From: JACQFK01 sp036383955
GTDB taxonomy: Bacteria > Planctomycetota > MHYJ01 > JACPRB01
Assembly: GCA_036383955.1 (NCBI GenBank)
Contig: DASVNH010000266.1
Location: forward strand, 1 to 64,000
Direction of reading: 5' to 3'
DNA length: 64,000 nt
Shown one piece after another: positions 62,000 through 64,000 of this stretch (position 1 is its first letter; each line of letters begins with the position of its first letter). The notes below the pieces were generated by a model, which was not told the origin of the DNA, did not search any database, and saw nothing but the letters and a program-made list of their open reading frames with translations. The translations under genes and the position numbers were made by a program.

Positions 62000-62968
62000 G
62001 TGAAGGTGTTCTTCGTCGGGCCCATCGTCGACTTCCTCCTGATCGGCGGGCTGTCGATCCTGGGCGCGATGGGCTGCCTGGCGCTCGATCGCGCGGAGCT
62101 GTCGTTCGACGCCGTGGCCCTCGTGGTGGCGCTGGGCTGGATCGTGAACTGGCCTCACTTCGCCGCGACGAGCTTCCGGCTTTACCGCTCGCGGGAGAGC
62201 ATGCTCCAGTATCCGGCGACGTCCTTCGGCGTGCCGCTGCTGGTGCTGGCGGGCGTCGCGTGCGCCTTCGCGTGGCCGCGGACGGCGGGGATGTCCTTCG
62301 TGAAGCTCTTCATGCTCTGGTCGCCCTATCACTTCGCGGGGCAGACGCTGGGCCTGACGCTGCTCTACGCGCGGCGGGCGGGGCTGACGGTCGGGCGGCT
62401 GGACCGGGCGGCGTACGCCGGCTTCATCTTCGCGACCTATCTCTGGCTGGTGGTCTCGCAGGAGGCGGGGGTCGTGCCCGCCGATCCGCGGCTGCCGTCG
62501 CTGCGCCTGCCGGAGTGGATGTCGTGGGCCGCGCTGGCCGCCATGCACGTGCTGGGCCTGGCGGCGCTCGCGGCGTTCGCGCGCGCGTGCCTGACGGCGC
62601 GGCGCCTGTGGCCGCCGATCATCCTGCTGCCGGCCGTCGCGCAGTACGTCTGGTTCGTCGCGGGCTCGCGCCTGGAGAGCTTCAACCTCTTCGTCCCGTT
62701 CTTCCACTCGCTGCAGTACCTGCTGATCGCCTGGGCCGTCCAGCTCAAGGAGCGGCGCAACTCGACGCTGCCGTGGTACCTCATCAACGTGGCGGTCGGC
62801 GCGCTGCTGTTCTGGGTCCTGCCGCGGGCTGTGCATCTGCTGAGCGGCGTGCCCCTTCCCTTCACGGCGCTGATCCTCGGCGCGGCCGTCCAGATCCACC
62901 ACTTCTTCGTCGACGGCGTGATCTGGAAGCTGCGGAATCCGCGGGTCGACGCGTTGGTGCGCGCGTGA
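62000..62968 (+). CDS. Polytopic membrane protein of unknown function
   Basis: The 322-residue protein has about eight membrane helices. Conserved-looking motifs are GWIVNWPHFAATSFRLYRS (first half), LFMLWSPYHFAGQTLGLTL, SFNLFVPFFHSLQYLL, and HHFFVDGVIWKLRNPR at the end. The His-rich motifs (WPHF, YHFAGQ, FFHS, HHFFVDG) suggest metal or heme binding, as in membrane oxidases. I have seen this type in planctomycetes without an assigned role. It overlaps the following small gene by 4 nt (GTGA). Confidence 0.85.
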   Translation: MKVFFVGPIVDFLLIGGLSILGAMGCLALDRAELSFDAVALVVALGWIVNWPHFAATSFRLYRSRESMLQYPATSFGVPLLVLAGVACAFAWPRTAGMSFVKLFMLWSPYHFAGQTLGLTLLYARRAGLTVGRLDRAAYAGFIFATYLWLVVSQEAGVVPADPRLPSLRLPEWMSWAALAAMHVLGLAALAAFARACLTARRLWPPIILLPAVAQYVWFVAGSRLESFNLFVPFFHSLQYLLIAWAVQLKERRNSTLPWYLINVAVGALLFWVLPRAVHLLSGVPLPFTALILGAAVQIHHFFVDGVIWKLRNPRVDALVRA

Positions 62969-63125
62969 GTCGACGTCCCTGGCTGCTGGCGCTGGTCCTG
63001 ACGGCGTTTTTCGCGCTCTTTACGACGGGGCTGACGGGGCCGCGGTCGACGGCCCGCTCCTGCGCCCTGCTGTTCGGGGCGGTCGCGGTGTTCCGCCTCA
63101 TGGCCGGCTTCGAGAAAGGACGCGC

Positions 63126-63129
<4 letters not shown>
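62965..63129 (+). CDS. Small two-helix membrane protein
   Basis: A 54-residue frame starts at GTG overlapping the previous stop (GTGA) and ends in a TGA that overlaps the next start (ATGA). It has a hydrophobic N-terminal helix (LLALVLTAFFALFTTGL) and a second weaker helix (CALLFGAVAVFRLMAGF). The tight four-base overlaps at both ends support it as a real cotranscribed gene. Function unknown. Confidence 0.65.

Positions 63130-64000
<871 letters not shown>

Overview
The window reads as chromosomal DNA of a high-GC (roughly 70 %) bacterium, most likely a member of the Planctomycetota. The evidence is the combination of a DUF1501 protein paired with a cytochrome-type DUF1549/DUF1553 protein (57786-61270), secreted DUF1080 and ThuA-like proteins, a PQQ-type beta-propeller protein, HEAT-repeat proteins, many short secreted or lipid-anchored proteins, and a transmembrane Ser/Thr kinase carrying carbohydrate-binding modules. 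No rRNA, tRNA, CRISPR array, insertion sequence or prophage was seen. Genes are densely packed and often overlap as ATGA, GTGA or TAATG.

Layout. 1-5406: end of a probable sugar oxidoreductase, a His-rich lipoprotein, DUF1080 and ThuA-like proteins, a fumarylacetoacetase-family enzyme, a HEAT protein, a zinc-ribbon lipoprotein, pirin and an SUI1/eIF1-like factor. 5472-12250: two large c-di-GMP proteins (PAS/GAF-GGDEF-EAL) around a methyltransferase, a Dabb protein and a zinc ribbon, then a receiver protein. 12389-13228: secreted FGE-sulfatase-like protein. 13230-19500 (minus strand): five-gene operon with a U32-like barrel protein, a LarA-like protein, an ADP-ribosylglycohydrolase-family lipoprotein, a ketoglutarate-semialdehyde-type dehydrogenase and a sugar-acid dehydratase, divergent from its probable GntR/FCD regulator (19602). 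20347-26600: EF-G, a small conserved protein and the sensor kinase. 26785-31046: SDR, 2-keto-3-deoxygluconate kinase, 6-phosphogluconate dehydrogenase and a D-hydroxyacid dehydrogenase. 31089-39551: esterase, outer-membrane-like protein, a large Gly-rich surface protein, a receiver-like operon, and a receiver gene behind a decayed histidine kinase. 39610-44195: PQQ protein and esterase from a shared promoter, then a third GGDEF/EAL protein. 44320-49710: a giant glycosidase-like protein and two secreted proteins of unknown role. 49837-53221: transporter, deacylase-like protein and a second enolase-superfamily enzyme. 53281-56793: DUF4388 protein, GAF-fused secretion ATPase, receiver. 56875-64000: LysR, DUF1501/DUF1553 pair, nitrilase, membrane proteins and a histone-deacetylase-family protein cut by the window end.

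How it fits together. Three operons look like one distributed sugar-acid economy: import of hexuronate/aldarate-type acids (MFS), dehydration by two enolase-superfamily enzymes, oxidation by the semialdehyde dehydrogenase, and phosphorylation and oxidation through KdgK and Gnd. Two candidate FCD-type operators (19567-19578 and 49798-49808) may tie two of these operons to GntR-type control. Secreted glycosidase-like, DUF1080, ThuA and FGE-like proteins suit growth on complex polysaccharide.

Two DNA-level themes cut across the window. First, many genes appear to be transcribed from a -10 box placed 6-9 nt before the start codon (leaderless), including two divergent pairs whose opposing -10 boxes overlap. 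Second, many gene ends carry long, non-homologous inverted repeats, several of which contain the stop codons of one or both flanking genes.
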